From IMG/VR virus record IMGVR_UViG_3300033153_007612, positions 1 through 23,396 of that record: a stretch of 23,396 bases of DNA; one strand, given 5' to 3'. The notes beneath the pieces are model-generated. The model did not search any database, was not told the DNA's origin, and worked only from the letters and a program-made list of their open reading frames with translations. Positions 8,824 to 16,729 of the stretch are shown in pieces (position 1 is the stretch's first letter; each line of letters opens with the position of its first letter). The position numbers and the translations under genes are program-made. This stretch comes from a virus.

Positions 8824-9002
8824 AGTTGCGAGGTCTCTTTTTCACGAATTCCTTTCGGTAGGGTCCGCGCATTGCGCGCTTGTGATTGGCTTCGTTTGTC
8901 TCCCTATAGCCAGCGCAATTAGTAGAGGGACCAAATTAGTCCCATTTTGCGCGGTTCTGGATCCCCGAGTTGGGGCCAGCCGTTTTACCGAAAGGAAAGC
9001 AC
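8824..9002 (+). other. Leader between nuclease-methyltransferase and tube genes
   Basis: No gene seen. It holds a short CGCGC/GCGCG hairpin (8866-8870 with 8874-8878) and a nested structure: GCGCAA (8913-8918) pairs with TTGCGC (8947-8952) around an inner GGGAC/GTCCC stem (8927-8931 with 8939-8943). It ends in a purine-rich ribosome site, GAAAGGAAA, just before the tube ATG at 9003. The right edge of the inserted element should lie here. I could not identify a promoter with confidence. Confidence 0.45.
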
Positions 9003-9794
9003 ATGGCCAATACAGACAATGCGCCTGCCAATGGCGTCCAGGGTTCCAGTTACATCTACGATTTCGGCACGTCGCCCCAGACGCGTACTGCCGTTTCTCA
9101 GAAGGTCCGCCTTCTGACCCCCGCGTACGGCACCGACGCCAAACTCCTGTTCCAGATGGGCGTTCTGAGTTCGTTCACGCCGAACGAGACTCGTACGATC
9201 GACACTCTTCGTGGAATTGGCTTCGGCGACATGATCGCCGAGCTCGTACCGTCCGTGACCGAGGCCATGACGGCCGGGTTCGAGCGCGCGCTCCTCTACC
9301 TCTCGAACCTGTGGCAGGCCACTGGTTACGCTGGTGGTGCGAGTGGACCGGTTCGATCCCTTCGACATCACCGTTGGCCCTTCGACATCGAGCAGCAGCT
9401 CGTGTTTTCGACGGTGGCTGATCTGGACCTCACGGGTCAACCGGGTGAGGGCTTCAACGGCGGCGGCGGCACTTTTGACGGTGGCGTCAAGTCGATCAAA
9501 TACCCCACGGTCACCAACGACCCCCAGGGCGTCCCTGGAGACGCACGTAGCCACACGGCGATCATCACGCTCTACGAGACCTGCTGGTTCAACTCCTGGT
9601 CTCTGACGAACCTGAGCCGCGACACGGGCATGCTGATGGAGACCGGCGATGTGACGATCTCTGACGTGCACGATTTCTCCTCCGAGTACGGCGAATTCCT
9701 GGCGACAGGCAACGATCCGTCGATCAACCAGCTTGGCTCTGTGCGCTTCAACAATGGCTCTGGCCGTGGCGGTTCTGACTTCATCACTTCCTAG
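9003..9794 (+). CDS. Tail tube protein
   Basis: Builds the inner tube through which DNA leaves the virion, inside the sheath. The 263-residue product is slightly larger than the common tube size (about 150-200 residues). The ATG at 9003 follows a purine-rich ribosome site and a plausible long leader; an upstream in-frame start at 8970 has no such site. Features seen: an early beta segment, a helix near residues 65-100 (FGDMIAELVPSVTEAMTAGF), and the segment SLRHHRWPFDIEQQLVFS at about residues 118-135, which recalls the LRHH..PFDI region of known myovirus tube proteins. A glycine-rich stretch (GFNGGGGTFDGG) follows, then a long strand-rich C-terminus. Position directly after the sheath is the standard arrangement; the inserted element has separated them by about 2.8 kb. 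Codon use matches the structural genes. Confidence 0.85.
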   Translation: MANTDNAPANGVQGSSYIYDFGTSPQTRTAVSQKVRLLTPAYGTDAKLLFQMGVLSSFTPNETRTIDTLRGIGFGDMIAELVPSVTEAMTAGFERALLYLSNLWQATGYAGGASGPVRSLRHHRWPFDIEQQLVFSTVADLDLTGQPGEGFNGGGGTFDGGVKSIKYPTVTNDPQGVPGDARSHTAIITLYETCWFNSWSLTNLSRDTGMLMETGDVTISDVHDFSSEYGEFLATGNDPSINQLGSVRFNNGSGRGGSDFITS

Positions 9795-9844
9795 GTGAGT
9801 TTTCCTGGGTAGGGTGAGGATGAATTTCCCACCCACCCTGAGTG

Positions 9845-9871
9845 CCACCCCTCGCAAGGGGAGTGGTTTTT
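9845..9871 (+). terminator. Rho-independent terminator-like hairpin after the tube gene
   Basis: CCCCT (9848-9852) pairs with AGGGG (9857-9861) around a CGCA loop. After a two-base bulge, CCA (9845-9847) pairs with TGG (9864-9866), and five T follow at 9867-9871. A second inverted repeat (AGGGTG 9811-9816 with CACCCT 9834-9839) lies just upstream. Position after a high-copy structural gene fits a terminator or partial attenuator. Confidence 0.6.
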
Positions 9872-9918
9872 GTGCAACCCGAGCAATCGGTGGAACGCGT
9901 CTCTGACGCAGACTAAAT

Positions 9919-10032
9919 GTGAAAAAGATGGGCACGAACGGACCTTTCGAGCTGTTCCCCCTTCCTCCCTTCGGGGACGGTCAAATGAAGATGAAAATGG
10001 GATCGAACACACATATCAAGTTTGCGCTGTGA
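9919..10032 (+). CDS. Possible small protein, 34-37 residues
   Basis: The frame reads from GTG 9919 or ATG 9928 to TGA 10030-10032. The ATG form gives MGTNGPFELFPLPPF followed by GDGQMKMKMGSN and THIKFAL. Codons (ACG AAC, TTC GAG CTG) resemble those of the structural genes, and the ORF fills the gap between tube and chaperone genes. Against it: no clear Shine-Dalgarno sequence and very short length. It could be a small virion or assembly protein, or chance. No family recognised. Confidence 0.35.
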   Translation: MKKMGTNGPFELFPLPPFGDGQMKMKMGSNTHIKFAL

Positions 10033-10050
10033 CCCCGACCCACCGACATG

Positions 10051-10066
10051 CTCCACACCAGTGGAG
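10051..10066 (+). promoter_or_regulatory. Hairpin covering the RBS of the first chaperone-position gene
   Basis: CTCCAC (10051-10056) pairs perfectly with GTGGAG (10061-10066) around ACCA. The 3' arm contains the GGAG that serves ATG 10073, six bases downstream. A paired ribosome site would lower expression of this assembly protein relative to the tube gene upstream. A stem of only 6 bp may open easily. Confidence 0.5.
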
Positions 10067-10072
10067 ACAGTC

Positions 10073-11428
10073 ATGGTCAATCTCAAGGCTCTAGAAGCCG
10101 CCATCAATCGAGTCGAAAACGTCCGCCAGCACGAACTTACGTTCGAGGTGGATGGTCAGAAAATTACGCTTCGTATCCTTCGTCCTGAAGAAGAGGCCGA
10201 GGTTCAGAAGTACGCGCAAGTCGCGTTGGAAACAGTCGGTCCAACAGAGACCCCAGATCAGGGGGCGTACATGGATCTCATGAACCGGATGCGCCAAGCC
10301 ACGCTTGGGTTCTCGATCATGCGTATCGGGGATCTTGAGTTACGCAAAGTTGAGTTCATCGAGACCGAGGAGCGGGACAACGCCGGCAACCCTATTTCGC
10401 TCCCCAAGTGGGAAGCGATCACCGGCCTCGTGAAAGAGTGGGGGCAGCACATGCTCAGCGAAGTGTCGCAGCGGTACGGCGACCTTGTGGACCTGGCTGA
10501 AATTCATGCCGCCAAGGTGGTGAAGTACGACGCTGTGGACTTCGATGCGGAGATCGATCGGGTCGAGGCGCGACTCAAGGACCTCCGTAGTGCCAGGACC
10601 AAGCGGGACGGCAAAGTTGCTGGAGGTCCAGTGCCGCAGCAGCAGCCGCCACAGCAGCAGCAGCAGCAGCAGCAGCAGCCTCCACAGCAGGCCGCTCCTC
10701 CGCAGCCCCCGCAGCCACAGGCGCAGGCTCCTCAGAACCCACAGGCTCCTCAGAACCCACAGGCTCCTCAGAACCCACAGGGGCGCTCCTCTTCGATTCC
10801 ACAAGCCGCCGCGCCTCGGGAGCGGGAGCCTCAGCAAACGGCTCCTGAGAACCCCCAGGAGCAGCGGGCACCCCAGTACCACGATGAGGCCGGCATCATG
10901 CTTCCGAACGAGGGCGACTCGTTCTTTGACCCGTCGGATCCTGGTCAGGCGATGGAGATCGAGGCTCGTCGGCAGGCGATGTTGCATCAACAGCACGTCG
11001 CTCGACAGCGGGCTCAGGAGGAGCAGGAACGGCTGCGTCGTGAGGCTGGGATCCCCTCGGAGCAGGAGATCGCCGCCCAGGTCGCAGAAGGGCAGCGTGA
11101 AGCCAACCGTCCCAAGGCTGTGGATTTGTCCGGGCCTTCGCCTGGGGGTGCTGTAGGCAGTTTGCGTCAAGCTGCCAACCTCCAAAATGCGGTTCCGGAT
11201 ACTCGGGGCGGCGCAGTGCGACCTGGCCGTCCACAACGTGCACAGCCCCAAGCTGCTGGAGGAGGACAGCCGGCCCAGCTTCATGGAAAGCCTGTCTACA
11301 AGATGCCGACTCAGACGTTGGAGCGGCCGGAGGATGCACGCCAGCACGGGCAACCCGCAGCGGGGCCTGTGAAGATGAACCCCACCTCTGGGGCACGTAA
11401 CCCGAACTATCGCCCCAAGGGGTCCTAG
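10073..11428 (+). CDS. Tail assembly chaperone-position protein with Pro/Gln-rich tail
   Basis: Probably a non-virion chaperone that binds the tape measure during tail assembly; inferred from its place between tube and tape measure genes and its make-up, as no conserved motif proves it. The product has 451 residues. ATG 10073 is preceded by GGAG at 10063-10066; the longer in-frame start at 10022 lacks a ribosome site. Residues 1-180 look folded: a short strand domain (LTFEVDGQKITLRILRPEEE) then helices with IGDLELRKVEFI and WEAITGLVKEWGQHML. Residues about 185-400 are disordered and rich in Pro, Gln and Ala, including nine Gln at 194-202 and three QAPQNP repeats at 218-235. A charged helical stretch near residues 300-345 (RQAMLHQQHVARQRAQEEQE) may be a coiled coil. 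It ends TAG, and the next gene is in the same frame three bases later, which allows readthrough. Confidence 0.55.
   Translation: MVNLKALEAAINRVENVRQHELTFEVDGQKITLRILRPEEEAEVQKYAQVALETVGPTETPDQGAYMDLMNRMRQATLGFSIMRIGDLELRKVEFIETEERDNAGNPISLPKWEAITGLVKEWGQHMLSEVSQRYGDLVDLAEIHAAKVVKYDAVDFDAEIDRVEARLKDLRSARTKRDGKVAGGPVPQQQPPQQQQQQQQQPPQQAAPPQPPQPQAQAPQNPQAPQNPQAPQNPQGRSSSIPQAAAPREREPQQTAPENPQEQRAPQYHDEAGIMLPNEGDSFFDPSDPGQAMEIEARRQAMLHQQHVARQRAQEEQERLRREAGIPSEQEIAAQVAEGQREANRPKAVDLSGPSPGGAVGSLRQAANLQNAVPDTRGGAVRPGRPQRAQPQAAGGGQPAQLHGKPVYKMPTQTLERPEDARQHGQPAAGPVKMNPTSGARNPNYRPKGS
10652..10678 (+). repeat. (CAG)9 trinucleotide tract
   Basis: Nine perfect CAG units encode Gln 194-202 of the chaperone-position protein. 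Flanking Gln codons are also CAG, which suggests slippage growth. Confidence 0.9.
10724..10777 (+). repeat. Three perfect 18-base tandem repeats
   Basis: The unit CAGGCTCCTCAGAACCCA occurs three times without mismatch and encodes QAPQNP. Perfect identity indicates recent expansion in a disordered region. Confidence 0.9.
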
Positions 11429-11431
11429 CGG

Positions 11432-12688
11432 GTGCCACTAGTCACGACCACACCGGAGCAGCGATCCGTCGTCTACAACGACGTGCGTGCGCTCGTGACT
11501 CCGGGCTTCCTCGTCCATCACGTATCGGTTAACGGTTCGCGATTCGTCTTGCGCTCTTTGGGCGACGACGATTGGTTCGTTCTGCGTACACGAACGTGGG
11601 GTGCTGAGGCGAGGGAGTGGAAGGCGTGGCTGGTGAGTTCTGCGATTTGGATGGTGGATGGTCAGATCCTTCTCGGGGAGGATGAGGTTTCGTACCGGAT
11701 TTTCGAGATGTGCATGACGATGCCGATGAGCATCCTCGAGGATTTCGAGATGCTCGTTAGTGCTTTGATGAAACGCGTATCAGAGGCGGCTCATGTCGTC
11801 GAGGCGTTCATGTACGAAGACGAATCTCGATTGATGTGGAAGTCGCAAGGAGGGGCCAAACTCGACTCGTATTTTTACGGTCGGCAGGTGGGCGCCAACC
11901 CGGTTCGTCGAATTTGGTCGTACTTCAACGATATTCAAGATCAGCGAGACCACAACGACTACCTCTGGTCGTTGGCCAAGTTCCAGGCAAGTCCGCACGC
12001 CCCCAAGGGGGTGAAGAAGCTGCAGTCCCAGGATCAGAAGGCCAAGGGTGACGAGTCTCGTCATCGTCAGCAAATCCAAGACCGCATTTTTTACGAAGCC
12101 ACGGGAGTCATTGCGAAACTTTCCTCCGATGAGCAGCGGCAGGGTCGTCGAGGTCCTTGGCAAGACGTGCACATGGCGGAGACCGAAGAGGAGCTCCAGG
12201 AAGTCATGCGTCGTTGGGTGGAGGGGATCAAGGACGACCACGACAGCGTCGTTGACGGCGCCAAGGCACGGATCAAGCACGACCACCAACAACGCGATCT
12301 CAAGCAGGCAGCGCAACGCAAGGCTCTCAGCGCCGCGATGGAAGAAGAGGGGATCGTCGGAACCCAACTTGTGCCGATCGCTGGGCAAGCCGGGCAAGCC
12401 TTCCTGGATCGTGTGCAGGCCCGGATGCCGGGAACTTCCCAGGTCATCCAGGACAGCGGTCACAACAGCGCCTACGACAAGTACATCGCGAAGAATCCCG
12501 AGGTCGGGAACCTGATCGTGGACGACGAAGGTCGCATCATGTCCACGGAGCCCGTGGACCCCGACATGGTGAACATGATGCTTCGCCCAGACGAGGATTC
12601 AGAAGAGGGGAAAACACTACAAGAGAAAATTGCCGCTCGGCGACCTACCGCCCATTTTCACGACGACGACGGGAAGGGGGGTAGCTAG
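11432..12688 (+). CDS. Second chaperone-position protein, function unassigned
   Basis: A 418-residue product starting at GTG 11432, with AAGGGG (11417-11422) as ribosome site, and ending TAG two bases before the tape measure ATG. Residues 1-150 look folded: strands with FLVHHVSVNGSRFVLRSLGD, an aromatic-rich stretch with WFVLRTRTWGAEAREWKAWL, and an amphipathic helical region with methionines (MCMTMPMSILEDFEMLVSAL). Residues 150-330 are charged and helical (EELQEVMRRWVEGIKDDHD), possibly coiled coil. The C-terminus is acidic, ending HFHDDDGKGGS. Lying directly before the tape measure, it occupies the place of the second tail assembly chaperone, which in many phages is made by frameshifting from the first. 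Here it has its own start but shares the upstream gene's frame. It could instead be a minor tail component. Confidence 0.5.
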   Translation: MPLVTTTPEQRSVVYNDVRALVTPGFLVHHVSVNGSRFVLRSLGDDDWFVLRTRTWGAEAREWKAWLVSSAIWMVDGQILLGEDEVSYRIFEMCMTMPMSILEDFEMLVSALMKRVSEAAHVVEAFMYEDESRLMWKSQGGAKLDSYFYGRQVGANPVRRIWSYFNDIQDQRDHNDYLWSLAKFQASPHAPKGVKKLQSQDQKAKGDESRHRQQIQDRIFYEATGVIAKLSSDEQRQGRRGPWQDVHMAETEEELQEVMRRWVEGIKDDHDSVVDGAKARIKHDHQQRDLKQAAQRKALSAAMEEEGIVGTQLVPIAGQAGQAFLDRVQARMPGTSQVIQDSGHNSAYDKYIAKNPEVGNLIVDDEGRIMSTEPVDPDMVNMMLRPDEDSEEGKTLQEKIAARRPTAHFHDDDGKGGS

Positions 12689-12690
12689 CC

Positions 12691-15600
12691 ATGGCTGATG
12701 ACATCAAACTTGGAATTGATATCCAGCTCAACAACCGGAGTGTTCGCGAGCTCAGCAATGCGATTGGCGGCGCGCTGAATGAGGTAACCGACAAATGGAA
12801 CGACCAGGTCAAAAATGACTTTGCTCGTGCCGTCGTTGCAGGGTTCACGCACGCAACTCGCTCAGGTCAAGGTGGCGCGGCCATCAGGGACTTCCTCAAG
12901 ACGAACATCACCAGCGTCTACTCCAAATTCACCAAGGAGCTGGCAGCGGGCAACTACGAAGCGGCGGCCAAACTCGACAAGTTGCTGGACAAGCGCACTC
13001 GTCGGATGGAGCGTGAGATCAAGGCCCAAGGGGATGCCTGGGAGTCGATGCAAGAGCGGTCGGCTCGAACGTGGGCCAAACAAGGGGACGATCTCAAGGA
13101 CACTTTCAGCGGCATCAGCCAAGCGATGCACATGAAGGACCCTTCGGGGTACCTCAACATCGGGCGTCAGATGGGAGGGCGCGTTCAGGAAGCAGGCCGA
13201 GCCAGGCAGGAGAGTGCTCAGCGCATGCGAGATCGAATAGATGCCGGGGAGGGCAAGGAAGGGGACAGTGCAGGGGCGGCCAGTAAAATGGCCGGGAGGG
13301 GCGCGATGATGGCAGGCATCGGAGCAACCGTGGCGACCCTCGCTGCCGTTGCGGGTGCGGTCCTCATGTTGATCAAGCTGTTCATGGATCTCAACGACCG
13401 CATCGTTGAGATGAACAACTCCATCCTCAAGACGGGCACCGTTTCGGACATGGGGATCGGTGGTCGGGCTTGGGAGGCCGGTGACAAATTCAGGGCTGAG
13501 TTGAAACAGATGCGCGGGGACATCCTGGAAGCCGCGAGTGCGGCTGGTGGTTTCCGTGTTAAGGCGGACGACATGTTCGCTGCGGTCGGTGCCTTGAACG
13601 AGTTCGGTCGCGGATTCGAAAAGGTGAAAGACGAAATCTCGCGCGGAGCAAAGCACCTTGAAAACTACGGGGACGCTGCCGAGAACGTGGTGGCGTACTC
13701 AAAGCTGATGGGGATGAGCATCGCTGAGATGGGCACGCTGCAAAGTCGGTGGGCCAACGACTTCGGGCAAGACCTCGAGCGCGTGTACGAGGGACTGTCC
13801 GCAGTGCGCCAGGAAGCGGTCCTGTCTGGGTTCTCGATGAAGCGTTTTGTCGGCACCATCATGGAGGCGACTTCTGGGATGGGGGCCTACGCGGTGCGAG
13901 TCGAAGAGGCTGCCAAGACACTCAAGTTCTTGGGCAACATCTTGGGCGAGACGGCTGGAGCCGAGCTGTTCAAGTCACTTACGAATGCGTTAACCGAAGC
14001 CTCGACCAGTGACCGTCTTAAAACGATTTTCACGACAGGTCAGGACGAGATGCAGAGGGTCTTCGCAGACCAGGCTCTGGCAAACGCGGATTCGATTTTT
14101 AAGGATCTCAAAAAATCCGGGTACGAGGGGAGCGCTACAAGCGGGGAGGATCTTGTCGCGAAACTTGCTGGGGCGACCGAAGAGGGACGGACTGCCATGC
14201 TCGCGAATTTCAAAGCCGGGGGCTACCCGCCGGAATTGATCCAACGTCTCGATAACCTTGTCGAAACCGCGAAAGCCGGAAACGGGGATCTCGGTGCCAT
14301 GGTGAACGCGATGAGCGACCTGGGGCCTGCGGGGACTTTGGCTGTGCAGACGCAAAGCAAAGTGTTCGGTGGCGAGATGCTTCATGAGTTTGCAGGCAAA
14401 GGGCCCGCCCAACGAGCTGCGGCAGAGCAGATTACCGGGAAGACGGGCAAAGCCTTCGAGGCGTTGGTGGACGCCTCTCGCGGCACTGCGGCGGATATGA
14501 ATGCTCTGACGCGCATCCAAAAAGAGGTGAAGGAGGACGGTCGCAAGCTGTCCAAGGCAGAGCAGATGTCGATGGCGGAGCTCTACGGAGCGACGGTAAC
14601 GGCGACGGGTGAGATCGTTGGTGCTACCGCGGACTTGGCCACTGGGGAGGTTGAGACGGGCGCCAAAATTCAGGATGAGGTTGGCCTGATGCTTGCGCAG
14701 AACGATCGCTACAAAAAAGCTGAGGAGGAGGCTGTTTCAGAAGACATCAAGCTCGCGCGACAGATTGCCCACTCCACCGAGAAGTTGGCCAACGTGATGG
14801 AGGCCAACATGCTCAAATGGCTCGAGAAGATCTACAACACCGTCTACGGCTTTTGGATGGATTTTTTGCGATCGAATCCGTTCTTTAAGGAGGACCCCGG
14901 AGTGCAGGCTCGTGTCGGGGCACAGAACCGGATGCTCGTGGAGGGCCAGGACATCCAGAAGCACCTGGATAAGAACGCGAAGTTCATGGAGGGGATTCGG
15001 GCGGCGATGGAGGAGACGGACGATCCTCTCATGAAGGCCAACTTTGAGGCCAAGATCAAGCTCCTCTCAGAGACCGACGCAACGCTTAGGGGGATGCAGG
15101 AGGTGAATGACATCGCCAAACAGACTCTGGCGAACATGGACACGGAAGGGATGACGCAGACCGAGGTCTTGCAAGAACTCCAAAAAACGCTGGGGGACCA
15201 GGGGTACGACCTTTCGGTTAACACCCTGGATGAAAACGCTGCCCGAGAGATGAACCTCAAAATGAAGGAGGAGATGGACAACTTCTGGCCAACTCTTGCT
15301 GACAACTATGAAGACGCTGCGGATGCTGGTGCCTTTGGAGAGACCGCCCACCAAGTGGGATTCAACGCCGCTCAAGCTGCCGGCATAGGGGGTTATCAGT
15401 CTCTGGGGATCGGCAAAGCGGCCGAACGCGCTGCCCTGTCGGCGAAGGAAGGTGGCCTGAACTGGGAAGAGGCATTCCCAGTCATCGAGCAAGCCATTAA
15501 CCGTGAGGTCGCTAAGCTGGCCAACGAGAGCGAGCTCGAAACCCTGATCGATGGGATGTGGGCGGACCTGAATGAGATCAACCGCAACACCCAAGCTACT

Positions 15601-15873
15601 GCAAAGGCTGCCGAAGGAACGGAAGAAACTCTGGATGGGGCTGGGCACGCAGGAGACTTCCTGCTCCGTCCTGGGATGGCGCCGATTATCACGGATCCAA
15701 ACGACACCATTATGGGGTTCAAGCCTGGGGGCGCCTTCGGGATGGGGGGAGCCGGAGGAGCCGGAGGAGCCGGAGGAGCCGGAGGCGTTGTGAACGTGAA
15801 CATCTACGGCGGCGATCTGAACAAGGTCTACACCGAAGTCATGCGCGTGATGAAGGTGCTCGGTCATGCCTGA
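12691..15873 (+). CDS. Tape measure protein
   Basis: Sets tail length by spanning the tube lumen during assembly, and in many phages enters the host envelope at infection. The product has 1,060 residues; at the usual rule of about 1.5 angstroms per residue this predicts a tail near 160 nm. It starts at ATG 12691 after GGAAGGGGGG. The N-terminal 190 residues are charged and helical. Residues about 198-232 form a glycine/alanine-rich hydrophobic segment (MMAGIGATVATLAAVAGAVL then MLIKLFM), a likely membrane helix. Long helical stretches follow, with few cysteines. Near residues 1020-1035 is a GGAGGAGGAGG linker, then a short domain, VNVNIYGGDLNKVYTEVMRV, which may anchor to the tail tip. Its last eight bases overlap the next gene's start, implying translational coupling. 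No lytic motif is obvious. Confidence 0.85.
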   Translation: MADDIKLGIDIQLNNRSVRELSNAIGGALNEVTDKWNDQVKNDFARAVVAGFTHATRSGQGGAAIRDFLKTNITSVYSKFTKELAAGNYEAAAKLDKLLDKRTRRMEREIKAQGDAWESMQERSARTWAKQGDDLKDTFSGISQAMHMKDPSGYLNIGRQMGGRVQEAGRARQESAQRMRDRIDAGEGKEGDSAGAASKMAGRGAMMAGIGATVATLAAVAGAVLMLIKLFMDLNDRIVEMNNSILKTGTVSDMGIGGRAWEAGDKFRAELKQMRGDILEAASAAGGFRVKADDMFAAVGALNEFGRGFEKVKDEISRGAKHLENYGDAAENVVAYSKLMGMSIAEMGTLQSRWANDFGQDLERVYEGLSAVRQEAVLSGFSMKRFVGTIMEATSGMGAYAVRVEEAAKTLKFLGNILGETAGAELFKSLTNALTEASTSDRLKTIFTTGQDEMQRVFADQALANADSIFKDLKKSGYEGSATSGEDLVAKLAGATEEGRTAMLANFKAGGYPPELIQRLDNLVETAKAGNGDLGAMVNAMSDLGPAGTLAVQTQSKVFGGEMLHEFAGKGPAQRAAAEQITGKTGKAFEALVDASRGTAADMNALTRIQKEVKEDGRKLSKAEQMSMAELYGATVTATGEIVGATADLATGEVETGAKIQDEVGLMLAQNDRYKKAEEEAVSEDIKLARQIAHSTEKLANVMEANMLKWLEKIYNTVYGFWMDFLRSNPFFKEDPGVQARVGAQNRMLVEGQDIQKHLDKNAKFMEGIRAAMEETDDPLMKANFEAKIKLLSETDATLRGMQEVNDIAKQTLANMDTEGMTQTEVLQELQKTLGDQGYDLSVNTLDENAAREMNLKMKEEMDNFWPTLADNYEDAADAGAFGETAHQVGFNAAQAAGIGGYQSLGIGKAAERAALSAKEGGLNWEEAFPVIEQAINREVAKLANESELETLIDGMWADLNEINRNTQATAKAAEGTEETLDGAGHAGDFLLRPGMAPIITDPNDTIMGFKPGGAFGMGGAGGAGGAGGAGGVVNVNIYGGDLNKVYTEVMRVMKVLGHA
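15751..15786 (+). repeat. Four 9-base repeats encoding a GGA linker
   Basis: The unit GCCGGAGGA is repeated three times exactly and once with one change (last base C). It encodes the AGG linker near the tape measure C-terminus. It is a flexible joint and likely prone to copy-number change. Confidence 0.85.
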
Positions 15874-16723
15874 ACAGACTCCGATTTTCCAGCCCCTCAT
15901 GGAGTTGGGGGACGATCCCGACTACGGCAACCTTCGTCGAGGGCACCGTCCCGTGATTTTCGATGTGGTGAAAGCGTCGGATCGGCAGACGAGTTTGTTG
16001 CCGGAAGGGTTGAAGCTCGTGATGCACGTTAACCCGCGCTCGATGCAGTTCTCGTACGCGAAACAGACGGAGCGCACCCAGACTCGAGGTGGCTTCGTTG
16101 AGTTCCACTGGGGGGACGCGGCCGAGGACATTTCGTTCACCGCAGCGACGGGAGGCTTCATGCGCCTTTACTCGGGGTTGTCGAACATCACAGGAGGTTC
16201 AGGAACTCAGGGAAGACGCCAGACGATCGCTTACGACAAGTACCTCGACCTGTTGTCGCTGTTCCACAACAACGGGGCCATCTACGACTCGCTGGGTAAC
16301 ATGGTAGTGCAGGGCAAGGTCAAAATGACTTTCGACGGTGGCGTGCACATCGGATGGTTCGATGGGCAGTTCACCGTCACCGAATCCGCCCAAAAGCCCT
16401 ACATGTTCGAGCTGAGCGGACGCTTCATCATCGACGAGGAAATCCTGCGTTGGCGTAGTTCGGACATCGCCACCCGCAACGACCGTTTCGATCGAGCACC
16501 AACGACGTTGTTTGATGCACAAGCGATTTCTCAGACGAGTGCGGAGGATCTGGCCGCTGCGGCCGGTCTTGCTACTGGGGTTTTGAACCCTGCATTGGTC
16601 CTTGTTCGCGACCCTATCGTCGATCCGTTTATGAGTGCCGAGCGCGTGTTCCAGCAACAACAACTTGCTGCCGCTCGTGTCCCAGACGCGTCCAGGCTTT
16701 TGGACCCTTTCGCGGGAGTGTGA
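15866..16723 (+). CDS. Tail-tip / tube-initiator-like protein A
   Basis: A 285-residue product whose ATG (15866) overlaps the tape measure TGA by eight bases, with AAGGTG upstream. Residues about 48-196 make a beta-rich domain: LKLVMHVNPRSMQFSYAKQT, then RTQTRGGFVEFHWGD, ISFTAATGGF, a helix YDKYLDLLSLFHNNGAIYD, and strands ending FELSGRFIIDEEI. The same order occurs in the next gene (residues 222-400), so the two are paralogues. In T4 the paralogous tube-like proteins gp48 and gp54 cap the tube at the baseplate, and other myoviruses have comparable tube-initiator and ripcord proteins between tape measure and hub. By position and pairing this gene is a candidate for such a role; I cannot tell which one. 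The C-terminal 70 residues look helical or disordered. No enzyme motif is seen. Confidence 0.55.
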   Translation: MPEQTPIFQPLMELGDDPDYGNLRRGHRPVIFDVVKASDRQTSLLPEGLKLVMHVNPRSMQFSYAKQTERTQTRGGFVEFHWGDAAEDISFTAATGGFMRLYSGLSNITGGSGTQGRRQTIAYDKYLDLLSLFHNNGAIYDSLGNMVVQGKVKMTFDGGVHIGWFDGQFTVTESAQKPYMFELSGRFIIDEEILRWRSSDIATRNDRFDRAPTTLFDAQAISQTSAEDLAAAAGLATGVLNPALVLVRDPIVDPFMSAERVFQQQQLAAARVPDASRLLDPFAGV

Positions 16724-16729
16724 TCTGAC

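Larger units (their letters stand above)
6117..8880 (+). mobile_element. Putative homing-type element with recoded sheath 3' end
   Basis: Boundaries are approximate. On the left, codon use in the sheath changes from mostly G/C-ending to mostly A/T-ending at CCT 6117. On the right, the sequence returns to the tube leader somewhere around 8860-8900. The element includes the last sheath codons, an 12-bp hairpin and a nuclease-methyltransferase gene whose base composition is visibly less GC-rich than both flanks. It sits between sheath and tube genes, which are normally adjacent. I found no leftover copy of the original sheath end downstream of the methyltransferase and no clear terminal repeats, so the model is replacement by gene conversion and not simple insertion. 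That the element is mobile is inference from composition and the nuclease domain. Confidence 0.5.

Noticed and set aside
8880-8910. Sigma-70-like promoter (TTGTGA ... TATAGC)
   Set aside because: Spacing is about 19 bases and both boxes are poor; the phage may use its own late promoters, so I do not call it.
9334-9400. Compensated frameshift in the tube gene, since the neighbouring frame reads VDRFDPFDITVG
   Set aside because: The annotated frame gives SLRHHRWPFDI, which matches what tube proteins have here. The other frame only looks good because of a 12-base direct repeat (CCCTTCGACATC).
9872-9980. tRNA gene or structured small RNA after the terminator
   Set aside because: There is a 5-bp GCGTC/GACGC hairpin with a three-base loop, but no T-arm, no seven-base anticodon loop and no acceptor pairing.
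6177-12688. Amber (TAG) recoded as a sense codon, as in some large phages
   Set aside because: Five of eight complete gene ends use TAG, but each is followed shortly by a good start or a terminator, and no conserved domain is interrupted by TAG. Ordinary stop use explains it.
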